This document shows positions 1 through 11,987 of a stretch of DNA of 64,000 bases, one piece after another (the stretch's first letter is position 1; each line of letters begins with the position of its first letter). The translations under genes and the position numbers were made by a program. The stretch is taken from the NCBI GenBank assembly GCA_032716605.1, contig CM064480.1:40350791-40414790 (forward strand), in the 5' to 3' direction. Source of the DNA: Paralithodes platypus (taxonomy: Eukaryota; Arthropoda; Malacostraca; Decapoda; Lithodidae). The notes beneath the pieces are model-generated. The model searched no databases. It saw only the letters and a program-made list of their open reading frames with translations, and had not been told where the DNA came from.

Positions 1-1357
1 GACGACCATTGGGTGCAGGGTTGTGAATGGGTTGTAAGAGAATAGATGGCATGCAAGGGGCTAGTAAAGTTCTAATGTTGTTCTGGCCTACTAAGTGAAG
101 GTAGGCTGGATAGGAGTATATATATAAAAGGTTGGAGAGCGTTAGCAACGGACAATTCAAGGATCTTCAAGAGGTATGAGAGAGAGGCTAGGTCGGACAA
201 GAGTCGAGAAGCGCGGGTGTCTTAATGAGAGGGGGGGGGGGGGAAGAGAGTTCAAGGGCTACAGGGAAATTTTGCCCCTAAGGTCCCTGGGCGTGGGGGT
301 GGCATTAGGCTACAATTGATATGGAAGTTTGAAAAGGCAGTAGAATACGTTAGCCAAATGCTACCGGGGAATGCAACTATGGGGTGGTATATGAGTCTGG
401 AAAAGATAGAGTTATGTGATCAGTCCGAGGGTTATGGATACTATTAGTTGGCCCTGGGAACTGCGTTTTCTATTAAATATAAATATACCAACAACAGCGG
501 CAGTTCGTAGGGTACTTAGTTATTGTTTCGGGGTACTTATGACAGATACTGGTAACCAGGTTATCTTATACAATCTCTGGTTGGGGTAAGAGGTGTAAGA
601 CACGAAGTAAATTGGCGTAGTGTGGACTGTGGATACGAAGGAGGCAAGGGGAAGACGTATGACAATTGTGGAAAGTAAATGGAAAAAGGTGAACACAATG
701 GCGGATAAAAATACTTAACCTAAGGATTGCATACATCGATGAACGATGACATTATAGTCGTCGTCCTAATAAGGTGATGAAACCTGGTTGATCTGTACTT
801 GGCACAATACGACACAAGGACAGTGCTGCTATGTCGTATCAATGCTGGTGGCAGTTAATATTATAGACTTAGTTACTAGAGGAACAATGCAAGGGGCGAC
901 TGAGCACGGGTTACATATATCTATACTCGTCATGGAAAATGATATACGAGGTCTAGGGACAAGCGTGGGTGTTTTAACTTCTAAGATATATAACATCTAC
1001 TTCTCGGATGTAAGAACATACATAGATATAATTATGGCTGTCTGATGTGTTGGCATTGGCTCAATGTCGGGACAGGGCATGGGTGTTTTTAATATGAATG
1101 TATATTCCTGTTCATCATCTTTGTAGTTAGGAGTGTAGGACACGAGGGGGTTAGTGTACGTGAGGTGTGGAAAATGGTCAGTTTAGAAAAGGTAAATGGG
1201 TGCAGCCTGGAGCTGCTTAGCCCTGCGGGCTTGGGCCTGTCTGAAATGGCTGGCTCGGTCAGCTGGTCCTTTCGTTCTGTGGACCTTTCCTTTGGGTGTT
1301 TCTGTGTGGTGTTCGCTCGTGTCTTCTGTGGTGGGCTTCTTGTTCTGGGGCATTTTA
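1..1357 (-). mobile_element. Giant LTR, copy A (cut off by window start)
   Basis: This segment is homologous to 7420-8849 and 14081-15536, the distal parts of the two LTRs of the element at 5676-15536. The homology stops exactly at the same terminal motif (GGGGCATTTTA) and then runs into unrelated DNA. It is more diverged from the other two LTRs than they are from each other. It could be a solo LTR or one LTR of another copy extending left of the window; the window edge prevents deciding. Short frames inside it look non-coding. The minus strand is assigned from the polypurine tract and primer-site positions of the complete copy. Confidence 0.8.
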
Positions 1358-1549
1358 ATAACCTACCTCAATTACTAATAAAATGTACGGTATCGAGTGA
1401 AAATTAGCAATATCAGTGACAGTGATACCCTAATAAACATATTTTATATAATTGGCCTCAAAATAACTATAAAAATATCTAATAAACATCACATTCTCAA
1501 TATCAAACACTAAAATCGTCTAAGGGAGATAAATACTTTTGCGCGACGA

Positions 1550-1838
1550 GCGGCTAGGTGCGTCGTAGCCATGGCCGGGGCGACGCGTCCGAACGCGGGA
1601 AGAATTTTCCGCCGAAAAGCACTCGTCTTCCCGCGCTCACCATTTTGCAACCAGAGGGGCTAGAGACCTCTACTTAATGCCATTCGACAGAGGAAGGTTT
1701 GTGGAACATTATTCTTTTTTATTCACAACATTACATGCCATATTCATTGACTTACAGAGTAGTTAACATAGCCCAAAGATCGTCAAAACACCCACTACCG
1801 CAGCACAGTCGCGAGCTATAGCCCCCGGGGCTGGAGGG
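1550..1838 (-). mobile_element. piggyBac-type MITE, one end only
   Basis: The segment ends in CCGGGGCTGGAGGG followed by TTAA (1839-1842). Read on the minus strand it begins TTAA-CCCTCCAGCCCCGG, like the MITE at 63105-63584, and it shares an internal block around GAATGGCATTAAGTAGAG with that copy. No matching TTAACCC end is visible on the left, so this copy is truncated. There is no transposase. Confidence 0.55.
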
Positions 1839-2899
1839 TTAAACACATTTTCATATGATCTTTAGAGCTGTCGATAACTGGAAGTACCGTATCGACAACC
1901 TTGTTATGAAAAAAGACATTTTAGTACCGGTACCATACTTTTTTATTAGGTTTTGCCGAGGGTTAAAACAAATTTTCATATGATGTTTAGAGCATATAGA
2001 TTCCATAGTTTGGTAGCCTATGATAAGGAGTAGTGGGCGTACACATTATTTCCATTATGTGTATTGTAATTCCATATTTAAACCCACTATCTTGTAGTTT
2101 GAAAGATCGTCTACACCTTGATATACAATTAAGTATGTGGCAGAATATGTATAAGTGTACATAGGCCTATACCTGTAAATACAGTCCTCTACCACTCTTC
2201 TCTTCGCCAACGTAAATAAATCCCAGAGTCGATATATGCTTCAAGTCGCTGTGCAGACATCCGAACACAGGGTTTATCGTGACGTCATCTAGAATATAAG
2301 TGCAAGTATGCTAATAATATCTATCCTAGTCACGGTTTGCGCATTTGAGTGATTATTATCGATGTTCTTTTGTTTGCCAATCCTGCTCATCATATCATTG
2401 TCATTTATTATTGATTTGGTCAGTTCAACTTGGTGGTAATTTTGAGCGAGTGTGGAAACAGTGGAATGGAGACGTTAAGGTTGCTGTCTTCAGATTCGCG
2501 AAGTTATTGTATTTTCTGAGGACATCAACTCATCACAACATTTGGTAAAGGTTAGTAGCTGTTAGATATAGGTTAGTACCTGTAAGATATACGTTAGTAG
2601 CTGTTTGGTAAAGCTTACTAGCTGGCATGGAAGGGCTAGTTTTGGATAATATTTACGAGCCGCATCACAGCTCAGTTATTGTTGCGAATCTCTCGCTGCC
2701 ACTCGTTGCTGGAGTAAGGTATATCCCATAAATACTGTGTTTTTTGCTCTGTTACCCATCCAGAGGGGGTGTGGGGGCACTGGGGGCGGCCGCCCCTATA
2801 ATACTAGGATAAGTTAGGTAAGGTTGTTAGGTTCAGCTGATGTCTAAAGTTGACTCAATTTTTATAACATAGGCTAGATCTCGAAAATGCACAACCCAC
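1839..2899. other. Gene-free stretch with small dispersed repeats
   Basis: I see no credible gene. A direct repeat of about 28 bp (TTAAAxAxATTTTCATATGAT...) occurs at about 1839 and 1964, each just after a GGG-TTAA. Around 2548-2650 a short motif (GGTTAGTAGCTGT) recurs, together with a degenerate single unit of the tandem array that follows. About 2765-2840 is a GC-rich dispersed repeat ending in TTAGG-like pentamers; relatives lie near 34520 and 38600. Confidence 0.5.
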
Positions 2900-3243
2900 A
2901 GTAGCTGGCATGTAAGGGCTAGTTTTGTATCCCACGTACTGGGTACTAGGAACCCGGTCCCGCAGTAGCTGGTATGCAAGGGCTAGTTTTGTATCCCACG
3001 TACTGGGTACTAGCAACTCGCAGTAGCTGGCATGCAAGGGCTAGTTTTGTATCCCACGTACTGGGTACTATGAACCCGCAGTAGCTGGTATGCAAGAGCT
3101 AGTTTTGTATCCCACGTACTGGGTACTAGCAACTCGCAGTAGCTGGCATGCAAGGGCTAGTTTTGTATCCCATGTACTGGGTACTATGAACCCGCAGTAG
3201 CTGGCATGCAAGGGCTAGTTTTGTATCCCACGTACTAGGTCTA
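2900..3243 (+). repeat. Tandem repeat, 58-bp unit, about six copies
   Basis: Successive units begin at about 2900 (64 bp), 2963, 3021, 3079, 3137 and 3195 and carry the core GTAGCTGGCATGCAAGGG. Unit ends alternate between an AGCAACTCGCA type and an ATGAACCCGCA type, giving a 116-bp dimer. The array breaks off into a TTAGG-like tract at 3241-3275. Short open frames across it are by-products of the repeat. Confidence 0.9.
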
Positions 3244-3334
3244 GGTTAGGTTAGGTTGGGTTGTTTGGTTAGGTTAATATACTAGGTCTCAGAAACAAGA
3301 TTCGTAGTAGCGGTAGTAAAGTTCAAATAGGCTA

Positions 3335-3835
3335 GCGGTCGCACCACTATTGACAGCACACATAGTAATGGATGCACTATTTTGAGTTTTCACTAGCATT
3401 TCCCATTAATTTTCTTTGTTACAAGTGGGTTTTGCCTTCACATTATTGTTTGCCTCAACAATATCAAACTCGGTAGGTGATCAGGGTTATTTAAATACGC
3501 CCGCCACTCATAGTGCGCGTGACGTCACGATACTCATTCCTTTCAGCCAATCACAGACGCTTTCTCGACTCTGACTGTGTTCGGATACACACGACCACCA
3601 CCCTTGACCACCACAGGTTTTTCTATCCATAGAGTTTTTCAACCCCTCTCTTTCCCTGATATATTTCATGCCCTCCCCACCTATCGGGGTAAATATTTTA
3701 ATATTGTTTAGGCAAACAACATAATGTGAAGTTAAAAGACACTTGTAACAAAGAATAATAATGGAAAACACTAGTGAAAACTCGAAATAGTGTGCCCGTA
3801 TGTGTCCTGTCAATAGTGGTACGCCCACTACTCCT
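3335..3835. mobile_element. Foldback-type element with long inverted arms
   Basis: The left arm (about 3335-3495) and right arm (about 3665-3835) are reverse complements over about 165 bp at roughly 80% or better by eye. Both carry CCACTATTGACAG near the outside and a CACATTAT...TTTGCC block further in. The loop (about 3496-3664) is unrelated and includes a CCAATCA motif. There is no transposase frame. The arms could form a long hairpin. The family cannot be named from the arms. Confidence 0.65.
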
Positions 3836-4949
3836 AATCTTACCCATATTTATCTTCAAATAGACAAATACATAAAAAAAAATTGTGGTATTAAAATAAA
3901 GTTATAGCCTACCGTTATTTCTTTGATAATTAGCCTAGCCAATAGGGAAAAGGCTCGCACCCTTATTTTGGTACATAGGCCTATTACCGAAACTACCACT
4001 AATTATTTCGCAATATTTGAAGGCTATTATAGAATTAGGATGTTGCAAAGAGCATATTAAAATTTGTTTCAACCTCTGGAAAAACTTTTGTGTGCACTAG
4101 GCCTATATAAGGCACTGTAAAAACAAAAAAACTCTCCCTATAATATTATTCTCCCTATTGACGGCAGTGAAACTCTTATTAACCCGGCAAGTGCTGATCT
4201 CGTCATAAGAGTTTTACCGGTGCGCTGCGGATCTCCTCATATAATCCAAGGCTTTAAAAAAACCAATTTAAATCAGCCCAGTATCAATTTTTTATTTTTT
4301 ATTTTTTATTGCCCCTTGGCCATGGCAAATATCCCCCCTCCACATCCTCTCCTCCCCCCCCCCCCCACCCTTTCAATTATCACCTATTCTCTCTATTTCC
4401 CTTATTTCGTCGATATATTTCGTGCTATCAATAGCGATTCATAAGCAAGCTGTGCTTGTATGTGTTACCAAGCGAGTGCAAGAGAGAGAGAGTGAGTATC
4501 GATCGACAGTCTCTCTCCAGACGTGGGGAGGAGCGGGAAGCTGGCTCACACTTGATGATTACAACTCCCGGCCTCTGTTGCCAATTTTGACCAGCCAAAC
4601 ACTGTTTCCACTTGTTTTATTGCTGTAACAGGTTAATACCTTTATAATCAACGTAAAATAGGCGCATATGGATAAGTATTAATGATATTTATGGTACGAT
4701 GACGATTTGAGTGAAGGAAACCATCTAAATACCTCCGCACAGGGGTGGCTGTATACTATAGGGGGTACGCAGCGGAGAGGTTAAGCCCCTTACAGGCTTA
4801 CTGGCAAGTGGCAACATAGATGCTGATTTCAATAAGTCATGCGGGGTAGAGGGGGAGGCAAAGCCCCCTCAACCCATCCTGTATCCCAAGGCAAATTTTT
4901 TTTTTTTTTTATATTTACTCTGAAAATTACTTACATCTGAGTGTTTTAA
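3836..4949. other. Gene-free stretch
   Basis: AT-rich sequence with homopolymers and no credible gene. A dispersed GC-rich repeat at about 4790-4890 (…CAATAAGTCATG…) has an inverted relative at about 36840-36920. Confidence 0.5.
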
Positions 4950-5429
4950 CCCATAACTGGCGGCGCGCAACATATGTCGAGTAAAATAAATTTGGACTAT
5001 GTGGCGGTGCACGACAGCTGTCGAGTGCCATTTTCAGCGCGTAATGTTGCTGAGAGAGAGAGCTGAGCGGTGGGACGAGCGTAGTAACCTTATGACCGCT
5101 CCCCACGACCACCGCGGGTGTACTGAACTGTATTCTAACTTCCTCCCCCTCTTCTCACTCGCTACACAGGGAATTATGTACGGAAATTACCTTATTTTAG
5201 GTTTTTTGCACTCGTGTTGCACGATCGTTGCAAGAGAACCAGTGGTCGTACAAGGATGGTTCGGGTGTCATTGGATAGCTCTGTTTACGCCCTTTCAGGG
5301 ATAGATACTTGTTTTATGGTCTGGGTCTTGTTTATGCATGAAAATGAGCACGGAAACAACCCTATTTAGGGTAAAAAAAAAAACGCTGAGCGGTACATAG
5401 AAATTACCGCCTAGGCCGCTCTTAAGGTG
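4950..5429. mobile_element. piggyBac-type MITE, 480 bp
   Basis: It is flanked by TTAA on both sides (4946-4949 and 5430-5433). The left end reads CCCATAACTGGCGGC and the right end AGGCCGCTCTTAAGGTG, imperfect inverted repeats of the CCC...GGG type. It has the same length (480 bp) as the MITE at 59199-59678 and shares several internal blocks with it. There is no transposase; TTAA target choice is the known behaviour of piggyBac elements. Confidence 0.8.
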
Positions 5430-5486
5430 TTAAGATCGTTGGATAGCCTAATGGGAGAACAAAATATTTTCCGGGGATTGTTACTA

Positions 5487-5675
5487 CACTCGACCCTCGA
5501 TTTAACGGACTGTATGGGACCATCACTTGTCCGTTGCATGAAAAAGTCCGTTGCTGGGTATAGGCCTAGACCTAGGCTATAGATACTCACAAAACATCAA
5601 TTGAGCTGCTTTGATAGCGAGAATATCCCAGGTGTATTTAATAAACGTATATTAACCGAGTAATCTTGACCAAAC
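5487..5675. mobile_element. TA-flanked pogo-like DNA element, left part (LTR element inserted)
   Basis: It begins CACTCGACCCTCGATT preceded by TA. The same sequence in reverse complement ends at 36676, followed by TA. The element is interrupted at 5676 by the LTR retrotransposon and resumes at 15542. No transposase is seen; the pogo/Tigger assignment rests only on terminal style and TA target. Confidence 0.6.
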
Positions 5676-8600
5676 TGTTATGCCCTGTTTTTCTACAGGT
5701 TTAACTTGGGTAATGTGAGTTCTAAATGACTGGGTATATAAGGCTGCATGCACAATACAAGATATGAGGAATAGAGAACACAAAGAAACACATGGTAGCA
5801 AGTTACATGATCACGTTTATTTATATACCACTGCAGAATACTCGTGCAAGACAATATAATAGAATCGAACAACACTAGCATAAGTGAATCTGGATGGAGC
5901 CTAGTCTCCCACTTCCAACGTTCAGGTATTAATCTTCTGATCACTGGCTTAATTAGCAAGTTTTATTTTCTGGAAGACCTCAATATATTCATGTAATTCA
6001 ATTTCACTGATTTGATCTCTTACTGGCTGGTCGCGTGCCCAAGTAGCAGCTCACAGTTAGGATTAGACACGCGTATATTGTAGAACACGGAAATCTCTAA
6101 TAACCTCATGGGGGTACTGATCTAAGTTTCATATTCTTATGGCAGAAATACGTAGAACACAAATCAGTGGGCGAACGTTAGATATCACTAGAGTTTTAAT
6201 ATCTGAATAAGGTAATTACGAGAGTCAATGTCGCCTGTTAATTAATGAGCACTGATCGCTTAGTACGTACCAAATGGAATGGTTAAATATGAGTTACACT
6301 GGGCAAGGTTTCAGCCACTTTATAGAAAGTTAATAAGTGAGTGTCAAACTAGTACTATAACACTTAGTACTAGCAACATGAATCTTGAATAGTATTTGTA
6401 GATCTGGTCCTAGTTATCTTGCTTCCGGTGATGTTGGGGGCTAACGACTGGTTCCGCGGCCGTCCAGGGGGTCCATATGTGTGAAGTTCTCAAATACGTG
6501 GGCAGGTCCTTCTATCCAAATCTGCCACGGAGTCTGCCGACTCTGGAATCTCTCAATTCCGGAACAACACAAGGGCAGAGCTAGAGGTTAAGTGCAGGGT
6601 AGTGACCACTGGTTGGTGTCTAGCTTTCAACTGATTTGACTGGGGGCGGGAGCTAGATTTATAGGCTCGGTTCTGGACCCTGTAGACAGTAGGGATCTCG
6701 AGTCTTATGGACTTATTTGAGCTCTCAATAGATATGGGGACTAGGTAAGATGGTATTTACTGTTGTGGCACATGGCTACAGGAAGCCTTTATATTTTCAT
6801 ATAACTGAGCCTTAGTAAGAGGTACTATTTTGGCTATACTGGAAGTATTTAGGGGAGAGAGACTGGATCTACTTTGCGAGGAGGATGGGGACAGCTGTGA
6901 TAGGAGCGTCTCTCTTAGATTGTTCAATCTTCATTCTATGGTATAGCTGAGGTGCTAATTTAGTGATCAGAGTATGCAAGAAAGGTAAATGGTTTATTGT
7001 GAGTTAATAGGGGTTAGTCATGCATGGTTAGTTCATTGATAGGAAGAATTCCTGTGCTACCTGGCAATGACTCAGAAGTCAAAACAGGGGCCAGGTATAC
7101 CTCTGCGGGGGTGGGGGTCTCCCTCCTCGGGTGGGCAAAAAGGGGGAGCTGGGCGCCCTCTCTCTGTGATAGTCGTCCGGCGGCTGTGGCTAGGGGCTTG
7201 CCATATCACCAGTGTTTGTAATAACCCTCTGTGTATGAAACAGATGTGGGTGTCCTTAATACCAAAACCGAAGGTGCCTTGGCTAGCTGGTTTTACTCGG
7301 CTGGTTGTTAATTGTAGGGTTTGCTGGATGTGGTGGAGACTGGGTTGCTAACTCTGCCACATTTATCTGGAAGTATGGCAATAGAAGTTAGTTACTGGCG
7401 AGGCAGCTAGCCTCGCACCGACGACCATTGGGTGCAGGGTTGTGAATGGGTTGTAAGAGAATAGATGGCATGCAAGGGGCTAGTAAAGTTCTAATGTTGT
7501 TCTGGCCTACTAAATGAAGGTAGGCTGGATAGGAGTATATATATAAAAGGTTGGAGAGCGTTAGCAACGGACAATTCAAGGATCTTCAAGAGGTATGAGA
7601 GAGAGGCTAGGTCGGACAAGAGTCGAGAAGCGCGGGTGTCTTAATGAGAGGGGGGGGGGAGTTCAGGGGCTACAGGGAAATTTGCCCCTAAGGTCCCTGG
7701 GCGTGGGGGTGGCATTAGGCTACAATTGATATTGGAGTTTGAAAAGACAGTGAAAGTACGTTAGTCAAATGCTACCGGGGGATGCAACTACGGGGTGGTA
7801 TATGAGTCTGGAAAAGATAGAATTATGTAGTCAGTACGAGGGGTTATGGATACTATTAGTTGGCCCTGGGAACTGCGTTTTCTATGAAATATATATATAC
7901 CAAAAAAGCGGCAGTTCGTAGGGTTACTTAGTTATTGTTTCGAGGTACTTATGACAGATACTGGTAACAAGGTTATCTATACAATCTCTGGATGGGGTAA
8001 GAGGTGTATGACACAAAGAAAATTGGCGTAGTGTGGACTGTGGATACGAAGGAGGCAAGTGGAAGACGTATGACAATTGTGGAAAAGTAAATGGAAAAAG
8101 GTACTTAACCTAAGGATTGAATACATAGATTTATGGGGCGATGGGTCTTCAGAAGGCTTAGTCTGGCAAGACGAGATGTTAGGGAATGTTAATATTAATA
8201 CTTAAACTAAGGATTGCATACATCGATGAACGACGACATTATAGTCGTCGTCCTAATAAGGTGATGAAACCTGGTTGATCTGTACTTGGCACAATACGAC
8301 ACAAGGACAGTGCCGCTATGTCGTATCAATACTGGTGGCAGTTAATATTATAGAGACACTTAGTTACTAGAGGAACAATGCAAGGGGGCGACTGAGCACG
8401 GGTTACATATATCTATACTCGTCATGGGAAATGATATACAAGGTCTAGGGACAGGCGTGGGTGTTTTAACTTCTAAGATATATAACATCTACTTCTCGGA
8501 TGTAAGAACATACATAGATATAATTATGGCTGTCTGATGTGTTGGCATTGGCTCAACGTCGGGACAGGGCATGGGTGTTTTTAATATGAATGTATATTCC

Positions 8601-8849
8601 TGTTCATCATCTTTGTAGTTAGGAGTGTAGGACACGAGGGGGTAGTGTACATGAGGTGTGGAAAAATGGTCAGTTTAGAAGGGGTATCTAGGTGCGGCCT
8701 GGAGCTGCTTAGCCCTGCGGGCTTGGGCCTGTCTGAATTGGCTGGCTCGGTCAGCTGGTCCTTTCGTTCTGTGGACCTTTCCTTTGGGTATTTCTGTGTG
8801 GTGTTCGTTCGTGGCTTCTGTGGTGGGCTTCTCGTTCTGGGGCATTTTA
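5676..8849 (-). repeat. 3' LTR (left copy)
   Basis: It is nearly identical to 12329-15536 throughout. Differences are scattered substitutions plus small indels; for example, this copy lacks a segment of about 20 bp present near 14763-14783. At about 3.17 kb it is exceptionally long for an LTR. A TATA-like stretch (TATATATATAAAAGG) lies on the plus strand near 7537-7551, antisense to the inferred element orientation. Confidence 0.85.
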
Positions 8850-8866
8850 CTTCCCTCTCCTTCATT
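8850..8866 (-). other. Polypurine tract of the LTR element
   Basis: Directly next to the inner edge of the left LTR, the minus strand reads AATGAAGGAGAGGGAAG, all purine except one T. This is the expected position for the plus-strand DNA primer and fixes the element on the minus strand. Confidence 0.75.
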
Positions 8867-9426
8867 ATAGGCTCGTCCTCGAGCCTCAAGGGTGAAGTAA
8901 AAAGAAGCATAGTCATGGTGGGAAGGTAGATGTTTGTCGTGGGACTTGAGTCGCTTGACGATGTTTTATTTTGAGGGGAAGAACGTTTTACAGGTGAAGG
9001 TAAAGTGTTTAACAATGTATAGAACAAATTTAAAAGATAGTCAGAAAAGTGTAGGTTAACAAGAAAAGTAGTATGACTAAGGGAAAAAAAATATAATATA
9101 TACAGTATATGGAAAACATGTAAATTTAAGAAATCATGCCCAATCGCTTAGGAATTGAAAACAATCAAACAAATTAAGTACAATAATATCCTCATCATCA
9201 TCAGGGGGGGTTATTTAGGGTCGCCGTTAGTCTGGGTGACGGTCTGGTAATAGGGGTGGTGGTGGTTGTGGCTTTGACCTTGGGGTTTCACTTTCACTTT
9301 GGAAGGGCGGGGTGGATATACCGTTAGTTCTGTCGTTAGGAATGTGGGTCTAGGGGCGAGCTGGCCCGGGGCCAGTTTTGGAGGGGGGTCTAAGTGGTTT
9401 CGGTCGGGGGTAGTGATAGGGGGGTT

Positions 9427-10632
9427 TTAAAGATGAAACGGGCAGGTCGAGTCGGGGTTGTTGTTGCGGAAGAGGTTGGTGCTGGGGAGGGGTTGAATTG
9501 TGTAGAGAGTTGTGGTCGTGAGTGGGGTTTGGGGAAGGGTGAGTAAGGCTGAAGGTTGAGAGTTTACTATGATCGGGTGGTTTGGAGGTTTGGGGTGTGG
9601 GGATTTGATAGGGAGATGGTGGGGGGGGGGTCTGGGCAGGCAGGGTTGTGGTTTGAGAGGGGTTGAATTTGGACTTATTTTATTTTCGGGTGAGACATGG
9701 ATGGGATTTCGAGGAGTGGTTGAAGTTGAGAGGTTGATTATGTTGTTTGGGGCGAGAGAGAGAGTATTTTGGGGTTTAGCCAAGGTGGAAAAAGTTTTGT
9801 GGTTGGATTGGGATGGGAGTGGTATTTTGTCGAGCGGGGTCTTTGGGGGTGGAATTTGGGGCGGGTGGGGTAACGGTGAAGAGGGGGGTAAGATAGGGGA
9901 AAAAAAAGGAGGTAGGGGTTATGTACGGGGGTGATTGTTCGTTCCGAATGTGGTCGTGAGAGGTTAGGCTGGCAGGGTGGGAATTGGTGGAGGTTGAAAG
10001 TTTAGCTGGGCTCATGATGGTGGGGGACCGACTGGTGAGCAGGTGTTCGGTACGCATGAGGGGGGGGAAATCACTTTGGTGGGGGTCACGCGTGAGGGGG
10101 GGATTAACGGCGTGTGTGGGAGGATCAGAGTGGTGGGGTGTGTCGGTGGCAGTGACGGTTTGTTTGGAGGTTATATGGGATTGGTGGGTTTGTCTGTCAT
10201 GAGGGGGTGAGTCAAGTGTGGGGTTTTGAAGTTTATTAGGGGTGTGAATTGTGGGGGGTGGAAGGGAGCTACTGACGGAAAACTGTCACAAGGGAAATTT
10301 TGTTGGTGGGGGAATAGCTGAGCATTTCTGGGGGAAGGGGGGGAACATGGTTGGGTTCCTAGGTCGTCACGCGTGAGGGGAGGATTAACGGCGCGTGTGG
10401 GAGGGTCAGGGTGGTGAGAGGTGAGCGAGTTAGAAAACGGGATTTGTTGGGGGGACTGCGGCGGGTTGGTGGGGGAGGAGTTAGGTGTAGAACAGGGGTT
10501 ATTGGTAGAGGACTGATGTATTGATTTGGGGTTGTTAACAGGACGAATTTGGGGAATTTTCTTGGTGTCAGTCTCGGTCTGGTTAAAGGTTATGTGGGAC
10601 TGGGGAGGATTAGTGGGGGCAGAGTTAGGCAT
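9427..10632 (-). pseudogene. Pro/Asn/Thr/Ser-rich coding remnants of the LTR element
   Basis: Minus-strand open frames at 10632-10171, 10057-9776 and 9783-9427 encode low-complexity, Pro/Asn/Ser/Thr-rich protein in different frames. The first repeats the motif RPVNNPKSIHQSS also found at the end of the gag-like frame upstream. No enzymatic domain is visible. They may be a frameshifted tail of the gag-like protein or by-products of a G-rich repeat array. Confidence 0.35.
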
Positions 10633-11510
10633 TAGGACATGGATTATTGAGGGAGGAGTGATGTACTGATTTGGGGTTGTTAACAGGACGAGTTTGGGGA
10701 ATTTTCTTGGTGGCAGTCTCGGTCTGGTTAGAGGTTATCTGGGACTGGTGAGTTTGTTTGACATGAGAGGGCGAGTCAAGTGTGGGGTTTTGAAGTTTTC
10801 TAGGGGTGTGAATTGTGTGGGGGTGGAAGGGAGCTACTGACTGAAAACTGTCACAAGGGAAATTTTGTTGTTTGTGGAATAGCTGAACATTTCTGGGGGC
10901 ATGGGGAAAACATGTTTTGGTAGGCCTACATAGGTAGGCATAGCTAGAATACGGGGCTTGTTGGGGGAGCTGCGGAGGGTTGGTGGGGGAAGAGTTAGGT
11001 TTAGAACAGGGGTTATTGGTAGAGGACTGATGTATTGATTTGGGGTTGTTAACAGGACGAATTTGGGGAATTTTCTTGGTGGCAGTCTCGGTCTGGTTAG
11101 AGGTTATCTGGGACTGGTGAGTTTGTTTGACATGAGAGGGCGAGTCAAGTGTGGGGTTTTGAAGTTTTCTAGGGGTGTGAATTGTGTGGGGGTGGAAGGG
11201 AGCTACTGACTGAAAACTGTCACAAGGGGAATTTTGTTGTTTGTGGAATAGCTGAACATTTCTGGGGGCATGGGGAAAACATGTTTTGGTAGGCCTACAT
11301 AGGTAGGCATAGCTAGAATACGGGGCTTGTTGGGGGGGGCTGCGGAGGGTTGGTGGGGGAAGAGTTAGGTTTAGAACAGGGGTTATTGGTAGAGGACTGA
11401 TGTATTGATTTGGGGTTGTTAACAGGACGAATTTGGGGAATTTTCTTGGTGGCAGTCACGGTCTGGTTAGAGGTTATCTGGGACTGGTGAGTTTGTTTGA
11501 CATGCATAGA
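10510..11510 (-). repeat. Internal tandem repeats of the LTR element
   Basis: A unit of about 368-371 bp repeats: the landmark GATTTGGGGTTGTTAACAGG occurs at about 10668, 11036 and 11407, with an additional copy at about 10523. A blurred relative continues to about 10090. Each unit contains TAGGCCTACATAGGTAGGC. The array explains the length of the internal region and the repeated peptide in the gag-like frame. Confidence 0.8.
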
Positions 11511-11987
11511 ACAAGGATGGGGTTTATGGGGTAACACAATTGATGGAAGATGATCGTTGGTGGATGGCTGGGCAGGGGAAACTTTAGGGATGGTCAGAGA
11601 GGATAGAGGCAAGGAAGAGTGCACTGGGGTTGGACTTTCACCGGAAGTCATTTTGGAAGGGTGCACGGAGTCTTGGATAGGGGCTGAAGGCTTGGATAGG
11701 GGATTCATCGAACTGAGTAGGCATTCTTCTCTGATGGAGAGCATATGTTCTTCGAATAAGCCATACGGGTCGAGATGGGCGGTGATGTGGGGTGGGAGGA
11801 TGTTTAATAATGCGGTGAATAAGAGTTCATTTTGTTGATCGTAATCTTCATAGCTATACGTGGTCCTCACGTATCTGTAGAGTTGGATGAGGGTCACATT
11901 TATATCCCCTTCATACTTGATCTCGTCGACTTTTATTATTTTGGGGGCGACGGGGGAACCCAAAAGTGGATCTAAGGTCCGGATCAC
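11313..11987 (-). CDS. Gag-like protein of the LTR element (hypothetical)
   Basis: This open frame gives 224 residues. The first 90 or so look globular and helical, with YEDYDQQNELLFTALLNILP near residue 50. The rest is Ser/Pro/Thr-rich and ends in the tandem-repeat peptide. Position just downstream of the primer site, and composition, suggest a gag product. I cannot match it to a named capsid family, and no zinc knuckle is visible. The frame has no good ATG: it opens with GTG shortly after a stop, so the start may be lost, spliced or frameshifted. Confidence 0.45.
   Translation of the reverse strand: MIRTLDPLLGSPVAPKIIKVDEIKYEGDINVTLIQLYRYVRTTYSYEDYDQQNELLFTALLNILPPHITAHLDPYGLFEEHMLSIREECLLSSMNPLSKPSAPIQDSVHPSKMTSGESPTPVHSSLPLSSLTIPKVSPAQPSTNDHLPSIVLPHKPHPCSMHVKQTHQSQITSNQTVTATKKIPQIRPVNNPKSIHQSSTNNPCSKPNSSPTNPPQPPPTSPVF

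Noticed and set aside
2900..3243. Regular 58-bp direct repeats resembling a CRISPR array
   Set aside because: The whole unit repeats with no unique spacers, and the context is eukaryotic transposon-rich DNA.
7530..7560. TATA-like stretch as the LTR promoter
   Set aside because: It is on the plus strand, antisense to the inferred element. It may drive antisense RNA, but nothing else supports a promoter.
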